A DNA stretch of 64,000 bases from Paenibacillus tyrphae (GCF_000722545.1 NZ_JNVM01000006.1:62001-126000), one strand, 5' to 3'. Positions 18,962-26,130 are shown, numbered from the stretch's first letter. The notes: a model not told the origin generated them from the sequence alone. Program-made: numbers and translations.

Positions 18962-20293
18962 GTGCGGGTCATTAATCGTTCTTTGCGCTGGGAAATTGAA
19001 GCCCAAATGAAGCTGCATAAGTACAATATGCATCATTTGGCTGAACTGACTGGAATTAACCAAGGTAATCTAAGCATGGCCTTGAATGGCATTTCCCGAT
19101 CAATGTCGATCAACCAACTGGACGCCTTGGGCAAAGTTTTCGGAAAAGTGCCTGGATGGTTGTATGAGCTGTACACAGAAGAATGCATCTCCGAAGAAAA
19201 AGTGTCTCGGCCACGGTTAATTTCTTACTTGGTACGATGTGCCGAAGTAGGCCGAAATGATTGTATTGATGCGGTCCTCCCAAAGATTCTTGATAACTCA
19301 AAAAACGTGCAAATCATCTTTGCTTCGGCGGAGAAACTATTCAATAAAGGAAAACAAAAAGAATCGGAACGCTTCTATGAACTGGTCGTGGAGAACGTCA
19401 AAGACAGCTTTTCCGAAATGCTGGCGATCAGTCACTACAGGCTATTTACGGTCACGCAGGGTACGGATGCGGAAAAGAATTGGAAGGCTGTGATCCGGTT
19501 TGATCCGTTTCGAAACCGGTTACCAGAGAGTTATCGCTTGGACGCGCTGTATCAGTTAGCGAGAGCTTGTTACTCGTTAAAAAAGTGGAGCGAGGTCAAG
19601 GAATATGCGGGCGAACTGGTGGAGCTAAGCACGCTTCTATGCGGCGATGAAATGGTAGCACATAAGCGGCATCCCGTGTATTATTATGGTAAGGGACTTT
19701 TGTATTTAGGGTCTGTGTTGGAAAGACAGGGGTTATATGAGCAGTCAAAAAAATATGTACGAAGCTATGCTGATCTGGAATGGCCAGAGCCCCTTGATGA
19801 ATCTGGCCAGAAAGAAGTGGAGCAGTTTAGGATCTGGGGAAAAGCGAATTTATACACACTTGAAGTGTTAACCGGGAACGAGGGCATTATTGACGAATAT
19901 GCCGATTATTTGGCGAGTTTAAACCAGTTAAACGACATTGTGGCCGGACTGATTGCTATCGTTTCATCAGCGAATACTCATGGATTCAATATTGATCATG
20001 TGCTGGCGCGTTTTTCCGGCTTCATTGAACAATTCGATATATTTAATCGGCACCTGATTCTTGCGGATCGACATCTTCAATATAGGTATCATAAAGCTAT
20101 TTATGCGTTCAGGAACGGCCGTATTGAAGAAGGACTCGATGAGACGTTGCATTGTCTTTCCTTGGCAAAAGATATGAAAAAGTATGAAGATGGTTTTCAA
20201 TGCGTTACGTTATTTGAATCGTACCGAGACCGAGCATCGGCGCAGCAATTGAAAAATTATCGGTTAGCTATGGGGGTGAGAAAGGAGGTGTAA
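18962..20293 (+). CDS. XRE-TPR receptor/regulator of the RNPP type (AloR-like), right copy
   Basis: A 443-residue protein with an N-terminal HTH (RWEIEAQMKLHKYNMHHLAE, then LTGINQGNLSMALNG) and a long TPR-like helical body (for example YRLDALYQLARACYSLKKW and VYYYGKGLLYLGSVLERQGL). GTG start, with GGGGAGG about 8 bases upstream. The HTH motif and overall length match the left receptor, but the sequences are strongly diverged, suggesting separate peptide specificity. The pro-peptide gene starts 5 bases past the stop. AloR proteins of Paenibacillus polymyxa are the closest class I can name from memory. Confidence 0.84.
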   Translation: MRVINRSLRWEIEAQMKLHKYNMHHLAELTGINQGNLSMALNGISRSMSINQLDALGKVFGKVPGWLYELYTEECISEEKVSRPRLISYLVRCAEVGRNDCIDAVLPKILDNSKNVQIIFASAEKLFNKGKQKESERFYELVVENVKDSFSEMLAISHYRLFTVTQGTDAEKNWKAVIRFDPFRNRLPESYRLDALYQLARACYSLKKWSEVKEYAGELVELSTLLCGDEMVAHKRHPVYYYGKGLLYLGSVLERQGLYEQSKKYVRSYADLEWPEPLDESGQKEVEQFRIWGKANLYTLEVLTGNEGIIDEYADYLASLNQLNDIVAGLIAIVSSANTHGFNIDHVLARFSGFIEQFDIFNRHLILADRHLQYRYHKAIYAFRNGRIEEGLDETLHCLSLAKDMKKYEDGFQCVTLFESYRDRASAQQLKNYRLAMGVRKEV

Positions 20294-20298
20294 TTAGA

Positions 20299-20424
20299 AT
20301 GAAAGCTTACTTCCTCGCTCTGGTCATCGCCTTGGGGCTATTTGGCGGTACAGTTGGACCTTTTGTGCCGGGTCCAAATGACGGCCCAATAGTTAAGCCG
20401 CTTGACCAACACGGCACAGAATAA
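20299..20424 (+). CDS. Exported pro-peptide, probable signalling peptide of the right RNPP-type cassette
   Basis: A 41-residue product with GAAAGGAGGTG 8 bases before the ATG. The N-terminus MKAYFLALVIALGLFGG is a signal sequence, and the tail is FVPGPNDGPIVKPLDQHGTE. The ribosome site overlaps the end of the receptor gene, so the two are coupled. The tail is unlike that of the left peptide except for Pro/Gly richness, as expected if the two systems are orthogonal. The mature peptide is not known. Confidence 0.77.
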   Translation: MKAYFLALVIALGLFGGTVGPFVPGPNDGPIVKPLDQHGTE

Positions 20425-20453
20425 CATTTTGAACAATCAACACCCATCCCTTG

Positions 20454-20483
20454 AAGCATTCTGCCCAAAGCAGAATGCTTTTG
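20454..20483 (+). terminator. Terminator after right pro-peptide gene
   Basis: AAGCATTCTGC-CCAAA-GCAGAATGCTT, a perfect 11-bp stem, followed by TTTG. Its place matches the terminator after the left peptide gene. Confidence 0.85.
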
Positions 20484-20566
20484 TTATGCCCATAAAATAT
20501 TTCAAGAACACTCAAACCCTTAATTTGGAAATAAAGCATTATAATTGAATTCGGGGGATGGGTGAT

Positions 20567-20743
20567 ATGAATAAAAAGCTAAAGCGGAAAATCAGAAAAC
20601 TACAGCAGCAATTGGTGCGGTTGGTTGAGAAAAAAGGTTCGTTTTCTGTTAAGGAGGTGGTGCAGCTCAGCCAGCGATTAGATCAGTATATTCTGATGGC
20701 TCAAAAGTCTTCTTCTAAGCTGAAGCTGAAGGTGTGTGGATGA
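20567..20743 (+). CDS. Spo0E-like aspartyl-phosphate phosphatase, right copy
   Basis: About 58 residues, starting MNKKLKRKIRKLQQQLVRL and ending in the Spo0E core VVQLSQRLDQYILMAQK. The ATG at 20567 is preferred over the one at 20558, which lies inside the G-rich ribosome site. The SQxLD motif is that of phosphatases acting on Spo0A~P. It follows the right receptor and peptide genes, mirroring the left cassette, and its stop overlaps the next start as ATGA. Confidence 0.83.
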   Translation: MNKKLKRKIRKLQQQLVRLVEKKGSFSVKEVVQLSQRLDQYILMAQKSSSKLKLKVCG

Positions 20744-20985
20744 TGCAGTATGAAAAGTTATTGGTCGGAGAAAGTCAGGAACGCATTCAATACCTTGCCC
20801 GGATCGGCGCCATCTTTGAAAAGCTTTACGGCATTAAGGATTTACATGACGCGGTATACAGGGCATCGACAGGTGCCGGGTTTGCTGCCCGAAGATTGGC
20901 CGAGCTTGGCTATACCGATGAGGAAGTAGAAAAATTGTTACGCGAACGATTCTTTTTTTATCGAGCGAACAACATGGGCCACTAG
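20740..20985 (+). CDS. Small conserved cytoplasmic protein, module 1
   Basis: An 81-residue helical protein of no family I know. It is defined here by its repetition: a diverged copy sits at 22159-22350 and a fragment at 23583-23629. The best conserved part is GAGFAARRLAELGYTDEEVE followed by KLLRER, which looks like a UBA- or SHOCT-like small helical fold. Start ATG at 20740 (or 20743) overlaps the Spo0E-like stop, so it is translationally coupled to the phosphatase. There is no signal peptide. It precedes the secreted protein of module 1 and may be its regulator or chaperone, an inference from order only. Confidence 0.7.
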   Translation: MMQYEKLLVGESQERIQYLARIGAIFEKLYGIKDLHDAVYRASTGAGFAARRLAELGYTDEEVEKLLRERFFFYRANNMGH

Positions 20986-21049
20986 AATCATACTTCGGAC
21001 ATTTGTTCCAAGTTATACAAAATTATGTTATATTTAGGAGGAAACGCAA

Positions 21050-21679
21050 ATGAAAAAGATTTCGATTATGTTCCTTGCTTTTTGTCTCTGCCTTGTTTTT
21101 AGTGTTCCCATGGCTTCAGCAGCAGCTCCGGAGAACGGAAAAGTGGTACCTGTCCCCAATGAGCGAGTTGTAAAGGTACTAAAAGACAACAAGATCGATT
21201 TTTCAATTGTCGCTGGCAATATTAAGTTGAACCAACCAACTCCGGAAGCTGTAACGAAAGCCAATAATTTGTTGAGTTCGCGGTTTCAATTAGCTACTTC
21301 TTATCCGACTTCATGGGTTCACATGAGAAATTATGACAGAGTGGGCTCGAAAAAATTTGACGCAGCTACGAAAACTGCTTTTGGCGCGGCCTTTGCAGCA
21401 TGGGCGAAAAACATAACAACGTCTTGGCAAGAGCTTGTTGGTGTCGCAGTTGCCGGGTACGGCATGTATTACTACATCAATTCGGAAACAGAGGACTTGT
21501 ATACGTTTATTGAATACAGCTACCGAGAGTGGGGACCAGGTCGTTTTGATCACAATGGTACTTTCATTGGTGACTACGAGATCTTGAAAGAGATGAGAGT
21601 CACGAAAAATTCCAATCGTACTGACGGTTCATATGGTACTGATGCTAGAAGATCCACAATTCTAGAACCTTGGTTCTAA
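21050..21679 (+). CDS. Secreted protein of module 1, toxin-like, family unknown
   Basis: A 209-residue protein with a clear signal peptide (MKKISIMFLAFCLCLVF, cleavage near ASAAAPE). The middle is polar and the segment around residues 110-145 is Ala/Gly-rich and amphipathic to hydrophobic (AAFAAWAKNI, then LVGVAVAGYGMYYYI). The C-terminal 60 residues are rich in Tyr, Arg and Asp and end ILEPWF. A strong AGGAGG lies 8 bases before the ATG. A small membrane-protein gene follows after 22 bases. Secreted, centrally hydrophobic protein plus small membrane protein is the layout of several bacteriocin/immunity and cannibalism pairs; I cannot assign it to one. Its last codons recur at 27636-27660. 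Confidence 0.7.
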   Translation: MKKISIMFLAFCLCLVFSVPMASAAAPENGKVVPVPNERVVKVLKDNKIDFSIVAGNIKLNQPTPEAVTKANNLLSSRFQLATSYPTSWVHMRNYDRVGSKKFDAATKTAFGAAFAAWAKNITTSWQELVGVAVAGYGMYYYINSETEDLYTFIEYSYREWGPGRFDHNGTFIGDYEILKEMRVTKNSNRTDGSYGTDARRSTILEPWF

Positions 21680-21701
21680 GAAATAGGACGGTTAAAACTA
21701 C

Positions 21702-21866
21702 ATGAATAACATCATGAAATACTTACTTTTTTTCATAGCCAACTGTGTGCTAACTTACTACTACATTTTCCCTGAACCAAGCTTAGCTAGGTCTTTGTTG
21801 TACTCTGTTATTATGACAATATTTGTTGCTATTTTAGATGCGATAAAGAAAAAGCCAAAGCTATGA
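21702..21866 (+). CDS. Small membrane protein of module 1, possible immunity protein
   Basis: A 54-residue product with two hydrophobic helices: MKYLLFFIANCVLTYYYIF, a short FPEPSLARS loop, then LLYSVIMTIFVAILDAI and a KKKPKL tail. A near-identical paralogue lies at 27682-27843. AGGACGG is a weak ribosome site. Position after the secreted protein suggests a self-protection or export role; this is inferred. Confidence 0.65.
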   Translation: MNNIMKYLLFFIANCVLTYYYIFPEPSLARSLLYSVIMTIFVAILDAIKKKPKL

Positions 21867-21886
21867 TTGCTTGAAACAATGCAGAA

Positions 21887-21989
21887 AACGGCCCTTGTTC
21901 GCATACGTGAACTATGACCCGCAAGATGGATACTTTGAAAAAAGTGACCCTCTTGTGGGTCATAGTTCAATTCAACGGCAAGAGCCGTT
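21887..21989. repeat. Repeated terminator hairpin carrying a nested inverted-repeat insertion
   Basis: Outer arms AACGGCCCTTG (21887) and CAAGAGCCGTT (21979) form a terminator-like stem with a T-rich tail. Related hairpins, with short loops, occur at 23451, about 27858 and 28943. Here the loop is filled by about 70 extra bases that form their own dyad, TGAACTATGACCCGCAAG (21908-21925) with CTTGTGGGTCATAGTTCA (21952-21969), as a small inserted element would. Confidence 0.7.
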
Positions 21990-21999
21990 TTTTGTTTTT

Positions 22000-22113
22000 C
22001 TTCAGATTTATTTTTGGTGGTCCTTGGCTTCTCAAACGAAAGGCATTCAAAAGCAAACAACCCGCGTGAAAACGGGCGGTAAGGGTAGTTGGATGAGGCC
22101 ATGCCTACCAGTA
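22000..22113 (+). repeat. Repeated non-coding block, copy A
   Basis: From the T-rich run to ATGCCTACCAGT this block is nearly identical to 27900-28019. It contains two short stems (CCCGC/CGGG and GGTAG/CTACC). In each copy the identity ends at the same point, after ACCAGT, and different sequence follows. It could be the edge of a mobile element or a structured RNA. Confidence 0.55.
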
Positions 22114-22158
22114 TTTAATCATCATGACGATTGAGTTTTCATAAAATGTCGGTCCGTA

Positions 22159-22350
22159 TTGGGCAAAATCGGAGTGATCTTTGAACCGTTATACGGCATC
22201 AAGGATTTACAGGACGCGGTCTATAGAGCATCATCAGGTGCCGGATTTGCCGCCCGAAGATTGGCCGAGCTGGGCTATACCGATGAGGAAGTTGAGAAAT
22301 TGTTGCGTGAGCGATTGTTCTTTTATCGTGTGAACGAAATGGGACACTAG
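22159..22350 (+). pseudogene. N-truncated copy of the small conserved protein, module 2
   Basis: The open frame matches the C-terminal 60 residues of the module 1 protein at high identity (GAGFAARRLAELGYTDEEVE, KLLRERLFFYR), but the first 20 or so residues are missing and no ribosome site precedes the TTG. It may be a remnant or be translated weakly. It keeps the position ahead of the secreted-protein gene. Confidence 0.6.
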
Positions 22351-22435
22351 GACTCTATCTATTTCAATTTATAATAAAAAACCAAATATAGTATTATATG
22401 TATATTGTTATATATTTCCATTTCAAGGGATTATT

Positions 22436-23169
22436 TTGCAAAAGAAAATTGTATCCGCTGTTGTAGGTACTGCAATGGTTTGTTCCTTCGCTGGTTCTGC
22501 TTTTGCTAATGCAGCTCCGAGCAATGCACCTGTATCGACTTCTGTACCTCTCGGTGGAAAAATCACTCCAACGGACGGCACCAATGAGCAAAGCAAATAT
22601 CCCACAGTAACAGTAGCAAGTAATCAATTAACTAAAGATATCATCGCAGCAGGTAATTCAATTACCCAATACATCAAACTGGGTCAAGATAATTTATTTC
22701 ACCTCGACCCCACAGCAAAAGCATTGTTTAGCAGTGAGGTATATCAGGCCTATTCCAATTCAGTTGACAGTGTAAATCAAGGACTCCAACAAAAATTATT
22801 GAAAATCGAAAATGGTAAACCTGTTGCTAATGCATCTTCATTCGCAAATTCAGGGGGGGGGGTCATACAGACCATTATGCAAATTCTTATTGGTGGGGAG
22901 TTGCGATAACTTTCAACGAACAAGAAACTCAAGATGAAATTTACTGGTTAAATCAATCTGGGCAAGTATGGCAACTTGTAGCAGTTGTTGGTGCGGCTAT
23001 CGCTGTCATTAACGCTCCTGCGGGTGCGTCTGTATCAGCAGCAGCAGTAATTGTGTCTGTCGGGTCATTTATGATTGCAAATTCAATGGCACGCAACGAT
23101 AAAGGAAATGGTGTAACGTTGAACTTGCATTGGCTTCCGGTTACTTACTTTGAATCTACTCCAAATTAA
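22436..23169 (+). pseudogene. Secreted protein of module 2, split by a G10 tract (phase-variable or broken)
   Basis: Translation from TTG at 22436 gives a signal peptide (MQKKIVSAVVGTAMVCSFAG, cleavage near FANAAP) and about 140 residues up to a run of ten G at 22853-22862; the frame then closes at 22909. The coding pattern continues without break in another frame from 22863 to a TAA at 23169, giving HTDHYANSYWWGVAITFNEQ, then a hydrophobic Ala/Gly/Val stretch (LVAVVGAAIAVINAPAGASV) and an aromatic C-terminus. A tract of 8 or 11 G would join the halves into a protein of about 243 residues. Either a slippage switch, a decay event or a sequencing error. Same layout as module 1. Confidence 0.75.
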
Positions 23170-23184
23170 AAGGTTGTTGAAGGC

Positions 23185-23442
23185 ATGCTATTAGCAAATA
23201 TACTTATCTATCTATTCTTAATTTTTTTCGTTGCAGTCTTTTTTATAATCACACAAATTATAAAAAAGAGAACAAATAAGAATATAGAGTATATTAGTCT
23301 GTGGTATTTAGGCGTTATACTAGTGTTATTATGTCTGTGTATATGGTTACTGATAGATGGTAGTAACAAAGGAATCGTTACTCTTATCTCAATCTTGATG
23401 ATTTCTGCTATAGTTGTTCTTAAGCTGATATCTACAAAATGA
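23185..23442 (+). CDS. Small membrane protein of module 2, possible immunity protein
   Basis: An 85-residue product with three hydrophobic helices: ANILIYLFLIFFVAVFFIIT, then YISLWYLGVILVLLCLCIWLL, then IVTLISILMISAIVVLKLI, separated by a KKRTNKN loop. It begins 15 bases after the secreted-protein frame and is not similar to the module 1 membrane protein beyond size and placement. The ribosome site is weak. A repeat-type hairpin follows at 23451. Confidence 0.65.
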   Translation: MLLANILIYLFLIFFVAVFFIITQIIKKRTNKNIEYISLWYLGVILVLLCLCIWLLIDGSNKGIVTLISILMISAIVVLKLISTK

Positions 23443-23450
23443 AACTTCCC

Positions 23451-23483
23451 CGGCTCTTGTTCGCATCTTTGCGGCAAGGGCCG
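23451..23483. repeat. Repeated terminator-like hairpin
   Basis: CGGCTCTTG pairs with CAAGGGCCG (one G-T pair) around TTCGCAT. Same sequence type as the hairpins at 21887 and 28943. No T-run follows here. Confidence 0.55.
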
Positions 23484-23582
23484 ATCGCATATTCAGGATT
23501 AAAACCAAGCATTTAGGTTGATATAACAAAAATTGATAGTGATGAAAGAATTCCCAATACGAAGAGAGTTAACATTACCCAA

Positions 23583-23767
23583 TATACAGGGCATCAACAG
23601 ATGTCGGGATTGTCGCCCGAAGATTGGCCTTAACCATAGCTGGATATGGTGGCATGGCTAATCTTTGTTACTTGGTCCTACAGTCAAAATCTAGTGGACA
23701 AAACGGAGTTTATTTCGGAATCAATTGGAATGGGGTTTGGCCAAATCTAACACAAGGAACATGGTAA
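23583..23767 (+). pseudogene. Module 3 fusion remnant: small-protein fragment joined to a secreted-protein C-terminus
   Basis: The first 47 bases match the small-protein gene (YRAST..., then VARRLA) and stop at the identical 15-mer GCCCGAAGATTGGCC shared with modules 1 and 2. In the same frame the text changes to LTIAGYGGMANLCYLVLQS and ends in an aromatic tail, NWNGVWPNLTQGTW. AGYG recalls VAVAGYGMYYY of module 1. It looks like a deletion that removed the rest of the small gene and most of a third secreted-protein gene. There is no start or signal peptide. Confidence 0.65.
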
Positions 23768-23768
23768 T

Positions 23769-24146
23769 ATGAAACGAGATTACAGTGAACTGAATAATTC
23801 AGAACGAAAATTACAAAAATTTTCAATAATTTCGTTCGGATTATTATATGGTCCACTATTTGGATATTCCCTCAACAAGGACGCATTTTATTTCTGGCTA
23901 ATACTTGCATTCATTGGGAGTATATCTTTACTATTTAAATTAAGGTTGATCAAACCGGAAATTAGAATCAAAATTGGTCTTTATGAGATAATTCTCACCG
24001 TAGTGTTGATCGTATGGATTTTCTCCGAAGCAATCAGTGTTCCTATGATCATAAAACAATTTGTATTTTTTGTTATAATCGGCGTAGCAGGTTATAAATA
24101 CTTTAAGTTGATGTATGATGGTAAACTTGCAATAGAATCAAAGTAA
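23769..24146 (+). CDS. Small membrane protein of module 3, possible immunity protein
   Basis: A 125-residue product with four likely helices (FSIISFGLLYGPLFGYSL, FYFWLILAFIGSISLLF, YEIILTVVLIVWIFSEAIS and IIKQFVFFVIIGVAGYKYF). It starts one base after the stop of the fused remnant and probably depended on coupling for translation. It is apparently intact although its partner is broken, as is common for orphan immunity genes. Family not recognised. Confidence 0.65.
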   Translation: MKRDYSELNNSERKLQKFSIISFGLLYGPLFGYSLNKDAFYFWLILAFIGSISLLFKLRLIKPEIRIKIGLYEIILTVVLIVWIFSEAISVPMIIKQFVFFVIIGVAGYKYFKLMYDGKLAIESK

Positions 24147-24245
24147 TACACAAAGCCGCAACCTATAACGCACTCACGGGGCAACAGGATGAAGCCTGGT
24201 GAATATATTCGCAGGTCCAAATCTATTAGAATCGGAGACGTATCA

Positions 24246-24419
24246 ATGAGAAAATCGAAGATTTTTGCACTTCTGTTAGCTCTATTCTTGACTGTTTTTG
24301 CTGTATTTCCATTCTCGGTTTCTGCTTCGGATGTTAATGTTGCTGCTCAGCCTGCACCACCTAAGAACTCGACTTTCGCTATCATGGATCCTACTCCAGG
24401 AAGTTATATAATAATATAA
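24246..24419 (+). CDS. Small secreted peptide precursor, 57 residues
   Basis: MRKSKIFALLLALFLTVFAV begins a strong signal peptide (cleavage near VSASDVN), leaving about 30 residues rich in Pro and Ala that end TFAIMDPTPGSYIII. GGAG lies 8 bases before the ATG, and a good hairpin (24424-24466) follows. The size and build resemble Phr-type pro-peptides or small bacteriocins, but there is no receptor gene directly attached. Function unknown. Confidence 0.55.
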   Translation: MRKSKIFALLLALFLTVFAVFPFSVSASDVNVAAQPAPPKNSTFAIMDPTPGSYIII

Positions 24420-24423
24420 TAGA

Positions 24424-24466
24424 GCAGGCTCGAACATCTTGATTTCAATAGGTGTTCGTTGCCTGC
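24424..24466 (+). terminator. Hairpin after the 57-residue peptide gene
   Basis: GCAGGC-T-CGAACA pairs with TGTTCG-TT-GCCTGC; followed by ATTTCTT. Confidence 0.65.
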
Positions 24467-24493
24467 ATTTCTTATTGGAGGAGGGACTTCGTA

Positions 24494-24844
24494 TTGAAAA
24501 AAGTTATTATATTTGGCATTATCATACTCGTTATTATTTGTGGGGTGCTAATAAATATGTTCCTACCTAAAATAGTAAGCCTTGATAGGATTGCGATTTC
24601 GGATATTCTAAATGAAGAAAAAGATATGATTGTGAAAGGTACTTTCACAGATAGCGCGATTGGCTTTTCAGGCTACAACGCCAGCAGTAGTGAAGGGAAG
24701 GTATTCCTGGAGATTTCGGGAAAATTTTCATTGGGTAAGATGGATGGAAATTTTAGTATCACTTTAAATAAAGAGAAATACGGTGAGCCCAAAGAAATCT
24801 ATTTAAAAGATGGAAAAAACAGCGTGAAAATTTGGCCCAAATAG
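24494..24844 (+). CDS. Membrane-anchored small protein
   Basis: TTG start 10 bases after GGAGGAGGG gives a 116-residue protein with one N-terminal helix (MKKVIIFGIIILVIICGVLI) and an exported beta-rich domain (VKGTFTDSAIGFSGYN, FSITLNKEKYGEPKEIYLKD). It is not a family I know. It lies in the accessory array after the 57-residue peptide gene, and its terminator has not been seen. Confidence 0.6.
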   Translation: MKKVIIFGIIILVIICGVLINMFLPKIVSLDRIAISDILNEEKDMIVKGTFTDSAIGFSGYNASSSEGKVFLEISGKFSLGKMDGNFSITLNKEKYGEPKEIYLKDGKNSVKIWPK

Positions 24845-24855
24845 CTTCAAATGGC

Positions 24856-25056
24856 TTAGTTTTCAAATTGGCATTTAAGTATTGATCCGTGAGTATCGTG
24901 GATTTTATTAATATCAATTTCTTCGTAACGATCATACCGTACCGTTTTATCAAAAAAGGCCGTATTAGCCCACAGAAGGTCTTTAACGGTCTTTTCGCTA
25001 TTTTTTGGTCCCGTCGAATTTAAAATAGCAGACTTCACGGAAAAATCGTGCTTTTT
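24856..25056 (-). pseudogene. Possible fragment of an unidentified gene
   Basis: A minus-strand frame encodes about 60-65 residues (SVKSAILNSTGPKNSEKTV, then DLLWANTAFFDKTVRYDRYE) with protein-like composition but no clear start or ribosome site. It may be the C-terminus of a gene whose 5' part was lost on the right. Weak call. Confidence 0.3.
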
Positions 25057-25139
25057 TCAGCGCTCTGCCATCGCACAAATTGCGACATTTCCTGTTAACC
25101 TGGGTTGAGCTTGCTATCACCGATGCCCCAGCAGGAATA

Positions 25140-25466
25140 TAGCGAGGTCATCAATAAATTCCCCATTTAATTACATCTACTTTGCTGGTGGTGTCAGCTT
25201 CACTGGTACTACCCCATCTTGGCTGTACCCGAGTAAATGACGGCTCTTTTCTCAGACATGGACATATCTATAATGCCTCTGTCTACAGTCCGAGCTGGTA
25301 CTCTTTGATGGACCCCTCCGTGGTTGTTCACGAAGAGAAAAAAGGAACTCCAATTGAAATCTCCAAGATAACCGTCTATCCGATGGCAAACTACCATGAT
25401 TACTATGTAGATATTAATTTGAATATATATCATAAGAAAAAAAGTAAAGCACCCACTGCCGCTTAG
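25140..25466 (+). pseudogene. Decayed secreted-protein copy fused to the 5' end of the SLH gene
   Basis: Two frames, broken near 25235, encode NYIYFAGGVSFTGTTPSW and then GHIYNASVYSPSWYSLMDPS, VVVHEEKKGTPIEISKI and DYYVDINLN. The same family end appears at 26131-26474. After DINLN this copy continues in frame as YHKKKSKAPTAA, which is the start of the SLH protein at 26581 (CHKKKSKALTVV). The copy thus derives from a duplication of the region around 26300-26620 with the intergenic part deleted. Confidence 0.6.
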
Positions 25467-25505
25467 CTCCTTTATTCATTCAACGATTCACCTTTTTTAC
25501 CATGC

Positions 25506-25556
25506 GAGACTGTCCCACAGATTCTAAAATAGTTACTTTTGGGACAGCCTCTTTTT
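25506..25556. terminator. Bidirectional terminator
   Basis: GAGACTGTCCCA pairs with TGGGACAGCCTC (one mismatch) and is followed by TTTTT. It closes the converging small membrane-protein gene on the right and anything from the left. Confidence 0.7.
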
Positions 25557-25791
25557 ATGGGCCCTCAACGTAAAGTGCGATCCAAATAACAAGTGCGACC
25601 GATAAGGGACCAAGAATAGCGCCTATTAAAACTGACAACCAGAAGCCTTTTGAAGTAACGAAGTTTATTAAAGATTTCACCACACCCTTATTGTATTTTT
25701 TTAAGAAAAATAATATTGCTAGGGTAATAGCAGCTCCAATTAATATGAAAAGTATCAGCACCAAAATAAGCTCGAACCAGTAAACAGACAA
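25555..25791 (-). CDS. Small membrane protein, two helices
   Basis: A 78-residue protein from a TTG start with AAAGGAG 7 bases upstream. Helices are WFELILVLILFILIGAAITL and WLSVLIGAILGPLSVALVIW with a KKYNKGVVKS loop. It is the only convincing minus-strand gene inside the array. No family recognised; by size it could belong to the possible-immunity group or be unrelated. Confidence 0.6.
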   Translation of the reverse strand: MSVYWFELILVLILFILIGAAITLAILFFLKKYNKGVVKSLINFVTSKGFWLSVLIGAILGPLSVALVIWIALYVEGP

Positions 25792-26130
25792 TGGATTTCT
25801 CCTTTCATTCTTTTCTTACAAATTGTAACAAACCATAAATTTACATTCAAGTTTATATTCTCCCCTAGATTCAGCTTTGAGCGGCGATTTTCATTTCGTG
25901 GAACAATGCAAAAAAACGGCTCTTGTTCGAGTTTTCAGCCTCGCGCTGAAGCTCTCTTTTTTCTATGGGTCCCCCGGTTCACCGGCCCTAAATCCCAAGC
26001 GCCCCCGGAACAGCACCGATAGGAAGACAAAATTTCACCCGCGAGAGCTACTGCACATGGACCATATTATAACGCTGACGCAAGAAGCGGATTTAACCAA
26101 GTAACTCATTGGGTTGATCTACCCTGAGTT
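25792..26130. other. Spacer with a broken repeat hairpin
   Basis: The left arm of the repeated hairpin (ACGGCTCTTGTTCG, about 25914-25927) is present but its right arm is gone. A short frame at 25980-26103 ending in HPRELLHMDHIITL recalls HNH-type ends of group II intron proteins, but it is too short to support a call. No other content recognised. Confidence 0.35.

Noticed and set aside
20740..24146. Assignment of the secreted proteins to SdpC or lactococcin-972
   Set aside because: The layout is similar but the residues I can compare from memory do not match either family; only a profile search could support it.
25960..26103. Possible HNH/group II intron remnant (text ending HPRELLHMDHIITL)
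   Set aside because: Too short, and neither intron RNA domain V nor reverse-transcriptase motifs are visible.
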